Positions 46,022-57,545 of a DNA stretch of 64,000 bases are shown here, piece by piece. This stretch comes from Allodiplogaster sudhausi. Taxonomy: Eukaryota; Nematoda; Chromadorea; Rhabditida; Diplogasteridae. A program made the position numbers and the translations under genes. The notes under the pieces were generated by a model. The model did no database searches, was not told where the DNA came from, and saw only the letters and a list, made by a program, of their open reading frames with translations. The stretch lies in the NCBI GenBank assembly GCA_945643635.1, contig CALZFC010000016.1:5412001-5476000 (forward strand), read 5' to 3'. Each line of letters begins with the position of its first letter. Position 1 is the first letter of the stretch.

Positions 46022-48613
46022 CTACGCGCAGGTCATTGGTCCTATGGGTCGTAACGAGTAGTTGTCAACTGTGACCAGGAAGGACTCTTCATTCAGGCAG
46101 TAGATCTGGTTCACCGTAAGCTCCATCGTCATTTGCGTGCCGGTGTGGACGAACTGAACAGATTAATCTAACGAAAAATTTACTTTAAAATAATATAATT
46201 TATAATATTATTTTCCCGATTTTTCTAGACTACTAGATCAAGCGCGCTTTCTTTTTCGAAAAATATTGAACATTTTTGATAAACGCACTACTTACATTTT
46301 ATTTTTCCGAGCAGCAGTACAAAAGTTAAAGGAGCCAAAAACTCACGCTTGAATTCGCGCCTTTTTGACTGACAGAAATGGAGAGGGCATGGGTGTGATT
46401 TAGAGAGCGCGAGAATACAAGAATAGAATAGTCGGTTAACTTCAAGTATATTACGAATCAGTTTCGTTCTCCTTTATCGTGGACTAATGGCATATGCACT
46501 GAAGAAAGAGGCTGAAGCGATTTGGGTACAAGAAGAAAGAAACGGGAACTGACCATTCCCGTGAGCTTTTGCCCGTCCGCCATGCATTTCACGTAGCAAT
46601 TGCCCTTGGAGGCGACCGCGATGACGCCAGTGAGTAGCATGTCATCGATACCAGTCAAGCAATTATTGCACGCCGTGGTCGCTGGGGTCACTGCAAGAGC
46701 GTAAGAAAGAGAGACGAGGGGGGGGGGGAATTGAGAGAGAGAGGAGTCACAGAGGAGAAGAGGGACAGAGACGTAGTATTGGAGATATGTACTTAAGACG
46801 TAGAATGCATCAGGGTAAAGCCGGGCTGATTAGAGTGAATGCCAGAAATGGGAATGCCTAGTCAGTCTGGGAGTTCGAGGGAGTAAAAAGAATAAAATTA
46901 ATAAATTTTGATAAAAGAATAAAAATAAAGCATGATAAAAGAATTTGTCAAAAAAATACAGTCTAATTGCCCATGTGGCTTTTTTTTATCCATCAATTTG
47001 AACGTTACAAATGCTTAAGTTAGAATAAATGTGGCATAGGATAACAACACCCTACTAAATAAGAGGAAGCCAGTTTTTTGGCCATCGCTCTCCCTTCTAG
47101 CATTTGACTGACTTCCACACACTGCCGTCGTAGCTTCCATCGAGTTGGGCACTCCGAACGGCTTCCACATGCCTTCAAAGCATACCAGCGCGACCGCCTC
47201 CATTCCGCCCTGAGGGGAATTGAGCATGCCTATGTAAACACCTCTCTTTCTTTCTGTTCCTCTCTCTCTCCTCCTCCTCTCTGTCGGATTGCCCCAGATG
47301 GATTTTGCTTTTAAATGTATTTTGATTAATGATATGCTAGGATGGACATTTGACCAGGAACCAACGTTGTACAAGACGGGCCCAATGGGACAGTACGCAA
47401 GGAAAAACGGGTCCTCAGTCATGTCAGCCTGGTAGTACATGAGACCCGCGAAGGTCTTCGTGCATTCCGCGGGCGGAGTCGTTTGAGGCGCTGTAAGTTC
47501 GTTCTTCTTTTATTCGTCAATACTTTCGGTCTCTTTTGCGAGTTTTTTTTCTAAAACATTTTCGACAGCTAATTAAAAAATACACCTACCTGTGGTGAGC
47601 TTGCATGTGAATCCATTATATAATTGCAGTGACGGCGTCCACGTTTTGTCTGCTTTGCAAGACGCTTTGCCGCCCGCGACCAGAGCCAGAACTCCTGGTT
47701 CGACCTATGATGGAGAGGATCCAACAATAGTGAATAGCTGACGAATAGCCACCAAATAAACCAGCCATGCGAACGTAGCGCTTCCAAAATCTTTCCTATT
47801 TCTAGATTTCGAGATAACCACCCCCCTTTGAATTGAAATGAACGGCCCTTTGAATTCATGAAGTATAGCTGCCCGTCAACATAGTGGTGACATTGATTTT
47901 GTGCACCCTAGAATGGTTGGATTCCACTCTTGTGATCAGCTAACCACGTGGATCATCTCGAATCCTTCGGGGCACGTAATCAAGCAATCTGATCGCATAA
48001 TCGTGGAGCAGACACTGTCGGGATCGCAAATAGGGAACGGCACCAATTTTGGGCACTCGCACATTTCTGATATCATATTTAACATGATGACTTTTTTTTA
48101 AATTATGCTTTGCCATTTTTTTTATTATTAAGAATATATAATTGATAATATCTTAAATAAAACAAATGTAAGACTTAAAAGGAAAATATCGTACATATAT
48201 GTAGTACATACATATTTTATATTAGGGGAACGGCCACTGACTGAAGCAGCCGACCATGTTCTGTTTCGGGTCGAAGTCCGTGCCGGCCACGGTCTTGTCC
48301 GTAGTCGTCGACCACTTCTTGTCCTTGCAGAGGAACACCGTCATCGGCGGCAGCTGAAAGTACCGTAGCTTGTCGCCGATTCTCCATCTCATATCATCGT
48401 CTCTCAATTCTTTCTCTCACTTTATCTCTCTCTCTCCAACTCTCCATCTGCCTCCCATTGAAATATGAATAACATGCCGGCGGATTCGGCATCATCGCGC
48501 CATTCGGTAGGGTGATAGCAGATAGGCCAGTCGGACATTCGAAGTACTTCAAACATTCACATTTGAGAGTGCAGCAAATAAGTTAGTTTAAAATTTGATG
48601 GCAGCGATAACAA

Positions 48614-48649
<36 letters not shown>

Positions 48650-51600
48650 CATAATAAAGATAAATAGAATGTCACGAACCATTTCGGTTTGCGTCGGCTT
48701 AGAGACGATGCCATATTTATACGTGTCTTCAACAATGAAGGCGAGATTCTCGCACTCGGTCGTCATCTTGTTGAGGCAGCCGACGTCAATTGCGGCGGTC
48801 GGAAGAATCTCCCCGGGCGTACCTGCCGTGGGGGTCGCGTGCCACTCGCCCGCTATGCACGAGAACACCGTATTCGCGGGCTTCTTTAAAATATTATATT
48901 TAGTGTGCCATCGCAGAGTACGGTATTAATGTCTATGTGTTCTATGCTCTCTATAACTAACCTTTAATGCTCCTGGCAATCATAAGCGAGCAAGAAAACA
49001 TATGAGTAGATCACATACACCAACCTCAACAGGAGTACCCATTACTCCAACGGGGCGAGTGACGAGCACGGTTTCCGTCGGGCACATGAACAGCTAAAAT
49101 CTATTCATCTTTCTGTTGTCGTAGGCTTTCAGCGTTTCGTTCATAGATTGTTAGTTTGCAGAAAACAAATACTATTCATCTGAACGTCTTGTACGTTGAT
49201 ATATCGAATGATTATTGGTACATTGATCTACTATCAGATATATTGATCTACTATCAGACCACTGTATCACTCCCACTCGTATCCCGCAATAAAGTTGACG
49301 TTCGGCCGGTAGCATCCATGTGCTCTTCTCACAATGAGCCCCATGCAAGGATATAATGTTAAATAGTTAAATTCTTTGATTGATGTATCGATTATTCATT
49401 AGTAGGTTGATATACTATTCATATATTGATCTGCTCCAAAATATCGATTGATAATTGATTATATTTATCTACATATACAGTGACCAGTGCTTACCACATC
49501 GGTCGACTGGGCAGGCGCGACGAGCAAGCCAAACGGCTGCAGGCCGACTGGTAGAACCTTGAGTGCCGGACAGGCTACTGGCGCTGCGGGTTCTAAAATG
49601 TTTATTGTTTCTTATGTTTTCAACGGCCAAAAATCAATTAATGTCAGCCTTTACACTGCTCTTATAGATATTTTGAATATTCACACTCTTTTCATGCAAA
49701 TGGAGCTCGATACGCATTAATAATTCGCTCACAATCATAGAGAGGGGGTGGGCAATAAAAGAGAGAACACTGTATTATGCGCGATTATCTCCACTGACTG
49801 ATGCAGCCGACTTCAGCATCTTCAGGCAGAGCCATCCCTTGCTGTCCAGCCACTGGAGTGCCGTGCCATGCTCCGTTTATGCAAGACAGCACGAGGTTCA
49901 TGGGAAGCTAAATGATGTTGACTATATTGTGTTCATGTACTTACATACATATTTGTACCACTATATTCTATAGACCTTCTCCTTCTCTTTCTCTCTCTCT
50001 CTCTCACTCACTCTATCCATAAAACAATGAGAAAGAGAAGACTCATACCTTCTCTGACATTGCCGCTCCGTTTGGCTTAACGCCAAAAACAGCATCCATT
50101 GGGCACGTCATCAACTATACAGAAAAGATTTACCGTGACCTATGTAGTAAGAAACCAAGAAATATAAAAAGGATACATATGTAAGAACATATGTATAATT
50201 TTCAAGAACAAACTACATACCGTACTTACTGTTTTGGTGGTGCCTGTACATCCATTTTTTCAATACTCCTCAGTTAGAAGGGTACTTCATCTACATACAT
50301 ATGTATGTATGTAGAATCCTTGGTACTAAGATACTGTATATTATATGTATGTACATATAAGAAGTACCCTTCTACCATATGTAGTTGCTGCCTCTAATCC
50401 TCAGTTGTGTGTTGTTTAACAACAGGCAGACTGTCTTGCAATGTGATTTTTAGAAGCGGCGCCTCTAATAGAGGAGCACTTCTATTGCAGCGAATACGGT
50501 ATCACAAATACTCACAACTTCGGTTATAGTCGGCATGATGACATCGCCTCCTACGGTCAAGAGTGGCAACGGCGCGCAGGCTCCTCCCGGAAGTGTGCCA
50601 ACTTCTGAAATATTATATTGAGATACATTTTTCACATTTAAATTTGGCGTGTGGCCAAGGGTGGTCCCTTGGCTCTCGACGAGCTGGCTGCTCGGACTCA
50701 CTCCACGACCGACCTGTTCCTTCTAAAGCCCTTTTTCCCACCCTTAGAACGTGAGGAAGACGGGGAAAGTAATAAAGAACAATTTATTACTTATAAAGAA
50801 AGGGAAAGAAAGTGAACAAACAATAAATACAGAACAAGTCAATACAATCCCCCAATATCACTTTGACTCGATCCTTGATGCCGATGTCCTTGTCGCTGTC
50901 GGCACTCCTCTCGCCGCTGCCCACACGGACTCCCTGCCGCTTCCCAACCGAGCCGTCCCAACACTAACTGGCCAACCCGCTCTACCCAACTTGCCGGGTC
51001 AAAAGGGCGAGAGGTGAGAAAAGGCCCAATGCTCTACCCCCCAAAAGCAATAACACCTAGTGCCAGCACTGGCACACATACAATTACACGTGGCAAACCA
51101 AATACAGTAAACACGAACTATACCTACACAAGGGGAGAAATAACTATACAGTACAGACTACAATGGGGGACAGGGGACAGGGAAGAAGTGGAAGGGGAAG
51201 AGAACCAAGAGAGAGGTGGGGAGGACCTCTCTCTACATCCCCCTCCTCACCGCAAGAGTCGCCTCGACTCTGACTTGGACGGGGAAGGGCCTCGCCTCCC
51301 GCCTCCACCGTATCCGCGCCCGCTACCGTATCCTCGGTAGAATCCAGCTCCTTGTCCGTAGTCGATGTCGCTTCTGACGCCTCCACGGACTCGTCCTCGC
51401 GTCCACTCGCTCGGCTCTTCTTTCGCTTGCCGCTCTCGGCCAGTCTCTGAAACAGAATTCTCCATTTCTTCTTTCTTACCAGTCACTCTGCTCTTCCACT
51501 CAAACTTTCTTCCTATTCCTTGTCTCTCGTTTCGGAATCCTTTCCGATTGTTCTCTCTCTCAATTCTCTTCGTCCGGGTGGGACAGATTCTCCATCCATG

Positions 51601-54600
51601 GCCCAATCCACTACACTCATAACATTTCTTCCAGGAAGGGAACTTCTTTTCACCCCTTGCACTCTCACAACACTTCTTCACGATGTTCACTTGGCATCCT
51701 TTCTCGCTCTTCGCACTTTCGCACTTCTCTTTCTCGCCTTTCTCGACTCTTCTCACCGCCAAGCATTTTCTCTGCTTATGAGACCTATCTTCCCTCTCAC
51801 TTTCTCTCTCTTTCTCTACCTCTTCCTTATCCTCACTTGCTAGCTCCTCAGCGCCTTCACTTTCCATCTTAGCGATAAGTCTGTCGTACCACTTCCCTTT
51901 TTCTAACTCCACAGACTCATCCTTGCTTGCTGGCCTGTTCCGGACCCGCTCACGCTCACTTGGTACGGGAGCCTTCTCTCCGTCTCTTCTCTCTCCTGAT
52001 CCCTTGAGCCTCTCACTTGTTCTCTCACAGTCACCAATCACAACAGCTTCAGACAGGAGGACCTTCAACCTGTTAGCTAGAGATATGCATACTTCTGCAA
52101 TCCTCTTCTTTCTCTCATCCAAACATAGCAATGTTGTTGCTGCTCTCCGGCAGACTTCTGTCTCCTTCTCATCATCGAACTCGATGTTGCCCAGTCCATT
52201 CACAACATCCCAGTCGCCACTCGCCATCTCTTTTTCTCTCTCAAGCATCTCGATCAGTCCAACGAGAGATTCGATTTCTTCTTCTCTCTTCTTCTTGCAC
52301 GTCTTCTCCATTCTTGCAAGGTTCAGATTCGCACCTTATCAGCCCAAACTGCGAATTCGCACCAATATACGCGAACACTTGGCTCTATCGCCTCTCTGCT
52401 TGCTCTCTCGCAACTCAGAGTCTCTGCTTCTCTGCGCCTCCTCACACGCAATGCTCTCTTCGCCGGAGCTCTTCTTCTCTGGGCTGTCTCCAAACTCTGT
52501 GCTTCTCTGCACTATCTTCTATCTCTGTGCGTCTCTGAGCTCTCTCCAATTCGTGTTCTTCTCTGCACTATCTCCAATCTGGGAGCTTCTCTGCGCTCTC
52601 TTCAAGGGCCTTGCCTGCTTGATGCCTTCTCTCACTGCAAGGGCCACGCCTGCTTGCTCTATCTGTGTCTTTCACACTGCGATGGCCTTGCCAGCTCGCG
52701 CAACTCCAATCCACGATCCGCTTCTCTTCTTGGGTACAAGAGCCAACTGCCGCTCTGTGTACCAGGCCAACTGTCGCCTCTAAGTGACCTACTGTCGTCA
52801 CTTTTTTTCTCCTTCCTCCTATCCAATCCTTCCGGTCATCGCTTCGCTCGTCGTCGCAGCTCAGAAGTCGTTGTACTCGGCCCCCATGTGGCCAAGGGTG
52901 GTCCCTTGGCTCTCGACGAGCTGGCTGCTCGGACTCACTCCACGACCGACCTGTTCCTTCTAAAGCCCTTTTTCCCACCCTTAGAACGTGAGGAAGACGG
53001 GGAAAGTAATAAAGAACAATTTATTACTTATAAAGAAAGGGAAAGAAAGTGAACAAACAATAAATACAGAACAAGTCAATACAATCCCCCAATATCACTT
53101 TGACTCGATCCTTGATGCCGATGTCCTTGTCGCTGTCGGCACTCCTCTCGCCGCTGCCCACACGGACTCCCTGCCGCTTCCCAACCGAGCCGTCCCAACA
53201 CTAACTGGCCAACCCGCTCTACCCAACTTGCCGGGTCAAAAGGGCGAGAGGTGAGAAAAGGCCCAATGCTCTACCCCCCAAAGGCAATAACACCTAGTGC
53301 CAGCACTGGCACACATACAATTACACGTGGCAAACCAAATACAGTAAACACGAACTATACCTACACAAGGGGAGAAATAACTATACAGTACAGACTACAA
53401 TGGGGGACAGGGGACAGGGAAGAAGTGGAAGGGGAAGAGAACCAAGAGAGAGGTGGGGAGGACCTCTCTCTACAGGCGTGCAAAGCTAAATAAAGTTTAT
53501 CGCTGTTTCAAAGATGATGAAAAGCTACTCTTAATTAGGTAGGTGCACCTGAAGCTGTTCGCGAACTTTTTTCGCAAGGTGTGCCAATCGGAATTTTTGT
53601 AATAGAAATGAATTCTTATAGAAAATTTCACGCGCTACGACCTAAAAAATACTTGAGATTTCCAATTGCTCTTCGCACTCATATTCGCGAAGGTGTGCTA
53701 TTCAGCTAAACAGCAGGCGAGAATGAGAGAGCGGCTTATGCTCAGGACAGGCGCGGCAATTCAAACATACATTAATTATTTTATGTTTAATCTGAACACT
53801 GACTGATGCAGCCAATTTTGCTCCCGTCGGCCGGGTCGTACGGCACGCCCACAACGTTCGGGTTTCGGGTCGCCGACCACTTGGGGGCCCGGCACGCGAG
53901 GAGAGTGGTGGCGGGCAACTTCAGTTTTGAATAGGTCATTTTTGTGTGTAAAGACAGAGAGAGAAACAGAAACAGAGAAAGGGAGAGAGATAGAATAAGA
54001 GTGAGATAGAAAGATAAAGAGACTAACTAGAGTTGGTTTGCTCTCGCTTACACGGATTATTGATGGTGTAGAATCTGCCGGGCAGCGTACCACCTACATA
54101 CATACATATATACGTACAAGGCAAAAGAAGAAAAAATATTTGGATGGATTCTTCTAGTATTAAAAATAATAATTAATTAATTAAAATGTATGAAGCTAAA
54201 ATTTTTGATTGAAGAATAAGAGTGAGATAGAAAGATAAAGAGACTAACTAGAGTTGGTTTGCTCTCGCTTACACGGATTATTGATGGTGTAGAATCTGCC
54301 GGGCAGCGTACCACCTACATACATACATATATACGTACAAGGCAAAAGAATAAAAAATATTTGGATGGATTCTTCTAGTATTAAAAATAATAATTAATTA
54401 ATTAAAATGTATGAAGCTAAAATTTTTGATTGAACTCCTACCGTGCCTTCGAATATCGTCGCGACTGATTCTCCTTGTGGAACCATGCCGATGTCCATGA
54501 AGTTCAGAGGTGGGCAAGGCGTCTCTACAAAGAGTTTAGGTGGCTGAACGGTGCAGAGTGTCGTGTATATGCAGATATATCAAGATTATCATGGCTGCAC

Positions 54601-56072
54601 TATATACATAGCTGCTCTATTTCCTCTCCCTTATGAAAGTACTCCATCCTCCAGTCCTATTTATACCGCCAACCTTGTCAATTATAAACAACGTTCCACC
54701 CGGCTACGTCTTGGGCTACACATTCCTTAAGAAGCCTTGCAAGCAATATAACTTGCGATCTGGTTGAGATCCTGCTGATGACTGCCTGAGAGAGCTGCGC
54801 CCACCAAAGCTACATAAACTTTATCGCTGTTTCAAAGATGATGAAAAGACTTGTTCTTTTTAAAGGAGGGCAATCACCTAAAAAAAATACTTGAGATTTC
54901 CAATTCGTGATGTGTGTTGTTCAGCTAAATAGCAGACGAGAATGAGAGAGCGGCCAATGCTCAGGGCAGAAGCGGCAATTTAAAATTTAATGTTTATTCA
55001 GAACACTGACTGATTCATCCGACTTTGCTGCCATCGGCCGGGTCGTACGCCACGCCCACAACGTGCGGGTCGGCGGTCGCCGACCACTTGCCGGCCTTGC
55101 ACGCGAGCAGAGTGCCGGCGGGCAACTTCAGTAACAACTTCGGTTCTTTTATTGTTACTTTGACTAACAATTGTGATTTATAGATGATTAAAGGTATGAA
55201 CGTTCAAACTGCATTTTTTGTCCTCTTTGAAAATGATGTGAGAGATGGAAATGTAAAGACAGAGAGAGAACCTGAAATACAGAAAGAGAGATTAACCGGA
55301 GATGGTGTTGTTTCGCGTGCACGGAAAATGGTTGCCGTAGAATCTGCCGGGCAGCGTACCACCTTTGAACGTATGTATGTACATATGTACATACAAGGCA
55401 AAATCTTGTATTTTTCATTGAAATTGGATATGGGAAGTATATTATATGAATTATTTTTTTTATCGCACACTAATCAAATATCAAGATGTAGCGCTTTTAA
55501 GAATAAAAAATATGTGGCTGGGTTCTTCTAATGCTCAAAATTAATAATTAATAAAATAATATGTAGCTAAATTCGACTCCAACCCTGCATTCGACTGCCG
55601 GCGCGACTGATTCCCCTTGAGAACTCGTGCCGATGTCCATGAAGTTAATAATAGGGCATGGCGTCTCTTCAAAGTGTTGTATGTATGTATCTACATAGAT
55701 AGGTGCAGAGTGCAAGAGAAAGAGATACAGAGATAGCGAGAGTGATAAGAGAGAGAGAGGGGGAGAGAGAGAGAGAGAGGGAGGGAAAGAGAAGGAGAGC
55801 GAGTGCGAGAAATAGATGGAAGAGGGTTAGTGAGAATGTCATAAGATTTGAAAGCATATAAATATTCATGTAAACCATATCAGATACAAGAATAAAATAA
55901 ATGTCTCACTATCTTTTCTCCATTAGTTTGAATGAGAAATATGCTTCAGTGTATTTATAAGCTAAATACATCTGAATCTAGTAAACGTACCTCCTGGTCC
56001 AGGAGTTACGGGCATGCAGCCGGAGACTGATGGGAGCAGAAGCAGAAGAATGACTGCGCTTCTTGCCTCCAT
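46022..56072 (-). CDS. Secreted protein with eight tandem sushi/CCP-like domains
   Basis: Signal peptide exon 55991-56072 (MEARSAVILLLLLPSVSGC) ends in phase 1. Each domain is coded by exons a (phase 1-0), b (0-0), c (0-1). D1: 55584-55666, 55297-55362, 55011-55125. D2: 54442-54524, 54249-54314 (or duplicate 54028-54093), 53804-53918. D3: 50516-50604, 50049-50114, 49799-49907. D4: 49495-49592, 49025-49093, and 48680-48883, which fuses c with the next a. D5: 48478-48546, 48242-48353. D6: 47945-48066 (a+b), 47590-47704. D7: 47366-47490, 47113-47209. D8: 46554-46690, 46022-46153 (stop). The sum is 2154 nt, in frame. Typical domain: Cys in TPC, Cys in RCP, LLAC, then WSAT, then VGC; four Cys with a Trp between the last two, as in sushi domains. 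Donor gtcagt recurs after c exons. Odd: TGA at 55015-55017 in D1c; possible GC donor at 48478; Gag-only LTR element in the D2-D3 intron. Confidence 0.8.
48617..48648. repeat. (TA)n microsatellite
   Basis: About 16 TA units within an intron of the secreted-protein gene. Similar arrays are at 61397-61427 and 61928-61943. Confidence 0.9.
50650..51237 (-). repeat. 3' LTR of the gag-only element
   Basis: 588 bp, identical in length to the other LTR. Short ORFs within it simply recur in both LTRs and are not genes. Confidence 0.93.
51247..52311 (-). CDS. Gag-like protein with one zinc knuckle
   Basis: 354 residues, highly charged. N-terminal ~100 residues are helical with Lys/Glu repeats and could be a matrix/capsid-like region. 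A long Glu/Lys/Ser-rich segment follows, then a CX2CX4HX4C knuckle (CYECSGLGHGWRIC, about residue 235) and a Gly/Arg-rich tail (YGSGRGYGGGGRRG). The stop TGA overlaps the polypurine tract. Role: RNA binding and particle assembly for the element. The open frame and near-identical LTRs imply recent activity by trans-mobilisation. Confidence 0.88.
   Translation of the reverse strand: MEKTCKKKREEEIESLVGLIEMLEREKEMASGDWDVVNGLGNIEFDDEKETEVCRRAATTLLCLDERKKRIAEVCISLANRLKVLLSEAVVIGDCERTSERLKGSGERRDGEKAPVPSERERVRNRPASKDESVELEKGKWYDRLIAKMESEGAEELASEDKEEVEKERESEREDRSHKQRKCLAVRRVEKGEKEKCESAKSEKGCQVNIVKKCCESARGEKKFPSWKKCYECSGLGHGWRICPTRTKRIERENNRKGFRNERQGIGRKFEWKSRVTGKKEEMENSVSETGRERQAKEEPSEWTRGRVRGGVRSDIDYGQGAGFYRGYGSGRGYGGGGRRGPSPSKSESRRLLR
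52887..53474 (-). repeat. 5' LTR of the gag-only element
   Basis: 588 bp; its transcription-direction end at 52887 is followed by the primer-binding site. A 575-bp leader without ORF separates it from gag. Confidence 0.93.
53993..54434. repeat. 221-bp tandem duplication containing exon b of domain 2
   Basis: 53993-54213 and 54214-54434 are nearly identical (one difference noticed, gaagaaa against gaataaa). Each carries the same 66-bp exon b with acceptor and donor intact, so the transcript may include one, the other or both; both together would still keep frame. Confidence 0.9.
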
Positions 56073-56081
56073 TCTGAAAAG
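56072..56081 (-). promoter_or_regulatory. Acceptor-like TTTTCAG one base before the start codon
   Basis: Minus strand reads ccttttcag-a-ATG. In nematodes such a site directly before ATG usually accepts a trans-spliced leader; an ordinary intron with an upstream non-coding exon is the alternative. Confidence 0.45.
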
Positions 56082-57333
56082 GAGAAGGATGAGAGGATAG
56101 GGATAGGTGGTTGGAAGAAAGAAAGAGCGAGAGAGATAGAGAGAGAAGATAGAAAAGAGAGAAAAAGAGTGAGAGAAATGGAGAGATAAGGATATTTTCA
56201 CGACATAATGGAACACCAGTTAAAAAAGAAGTACAGAAAGATTTTGGTTGAGATTGAGAATGATAATATTAAAAAAAAACATAGTAGTCAAGAAGGATCT
56301 CTTCGTTGTGAATTGAGTTGAGAGATAATGAAGAGAAGTTGGGCCTTCGTAGAGGAAAATTTAATATCACTTCACTGCCCCACCCACCAGAAGAGAGGAA
56401 CGAGCAGTTTAAGAACGACTGCCCTAAACAACGGATCGCTCTCCGCAAAAGGATAGATAAGTTCTCTTCTGCTAAAGGTGTTCCAATTCAACTTTCCCTG
56501 AGGCAATGTATCTCCTTCTCTCGCTCTCTTTCGCTTTCTATCTCTCTCTTTCGCTTTCTCTCTCTCTCTCTTTCTCTTTCTCTTTCTTTCTCGATCTTTC
56601 ACTATCTCTCTCTCCATTTCTTCCCCCAAGCGCTTTCGAACTTTTTTTTATTTGTGTCCATTCGTTCTCTCTATGTCTCCCTATCTTGTATCATTTACTT
56701 TTTTAAATCTCCCTTTTCCCCCGATCATTTCTCTCTCTCGGTCTTCGTGTTCTCTATCTCACTCACTCTCTCTCTCACTCTCTCTCTCCGTTCTCTCTCT
56801 TTAAATATTCCCACTCGCTTCATCCATTCATCTCCTCACTGACATGCACCACAATGACATTACTGACCACAGCTCGGCTGACAGAGCCACGTTTCATTTG
56901 CCTCCGGGCTTATCACGGCCAACTCATTCATTCCTTATCGCTTCTCTCTCTCTCTCTCCTTATCTCTTTCTCTCTATCTCTCTTTCTCTCTCTCGCTCCC
57001 TCACCATCTTTCCCTCTTTCTTCTTGCAATTTCTATTTATCTCAAAATCTCTATTCTTTTCCATCTTGTACATGTTTATGCTCTTCTAACAAATATCCCA
57101 CTATTAATTTTGATTCGTTTGATGAAACTTGGAATGCAACGATGAATACAGCAGATAGCCCAGTCTTTACTTGCATGGAACACACGGGATGGTTTATTTT
57201 TCAGACACCAAAGTTTTCAGGACATTAAAAGACCGCTCCGGCCAATTTGCATGCCAGAAGAAATCCCCCCCCCCCTTTCCGTTTTCTCCTTCAGTTGTAT
57301 ACTACGACCCTTAAGGTCGTCACCCGTGGTACT
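56082..57333. other. CT/GA-rich upstream region, no gene recognised
   Basis: Several CT tracts (for example 56510-56640, 56745-56800, 56940-57000) produce Ser/Leu-rich frames on one strand and Arg/Glu-rich on the other. A short stretch at 56340-56480 looks less repetitive but has no recognisable product. It would include the promoter of the secreted-protein gene. Confidence 0.5.
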
Positions 57334-57545
57334 AATCAACAGTCCACATCGACGGTCCATTTAAGTTTAAGCCTGGATCCAGTGCGAATTGCCACTTCCA
57401 TGCAATGAATGTTACGCCGCACTCCAACCTCACCTCCACATCCTCTTTGATCTGAACTTCTGTTCCGAGCTCGGAATGAAGTCCGAGAAATTCTAATTTC
57501 GCGAGGACTTGCAGAATCAACTCGTACAAAGTAACGGTGTGATTT
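57334..57545 (-). CDS. Possible lone 3' exon, unknown
   Basis: Minus-strand frame of non-repetitive, coding-like composition (LYELILQVLAKLEFLGLHSE onward, ending SMWTVD and a stop) in an otherwise low-complexity area. No splice partner was identified, and it may be chance or a relic. Confidence 0.25.

Larger units (their letters stand above)
50650..53474 (-). mobile_element. Young gag-only LTR retrotransposon
   Basis: Two 588-bp LTRs (50650-51237 and 52887-53474) in direct orientation, starting TG and ending CA, with a single mismatch noticed (51047 A, 53284 G). Target duplication GGCG on both sides. In the coding (minus) direction the primer-binding site begins TGGGGGCCGAGTAC immediately after the 5' LTR, and a polypurine tract GGAGGGGGA abuts the 3' LTR. 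Only gag is coded; protease, RT, RNase H and integrase are absent, so mobility needs another element's enzymes. Inserted in an intron of the secreted-protein gene, same strand as that gene. Confidence 0.93.

Noticed and set aside
50751..51340. ORFs in the 50.7-51.3 kb and 52.9-53.5 kb blocks
   Set aside because: They are the same frames in the two LTRs, reading against the element's transcription; no coding signature.
51923..52783. 286-codon plus-strand frame opposite gag
   Set aside because: Antisense shadow of gag and its leader; Ser/Leu-rich composition follows from the purine-rich gag strand.
56318..57228. Ser/Leu-rich hydrophobic frames resembling membrane proteins
   Set aside because: Produced by CT tracts (TCTC repeats translate as Ser-Leu); no conserved or non-repetitive core.
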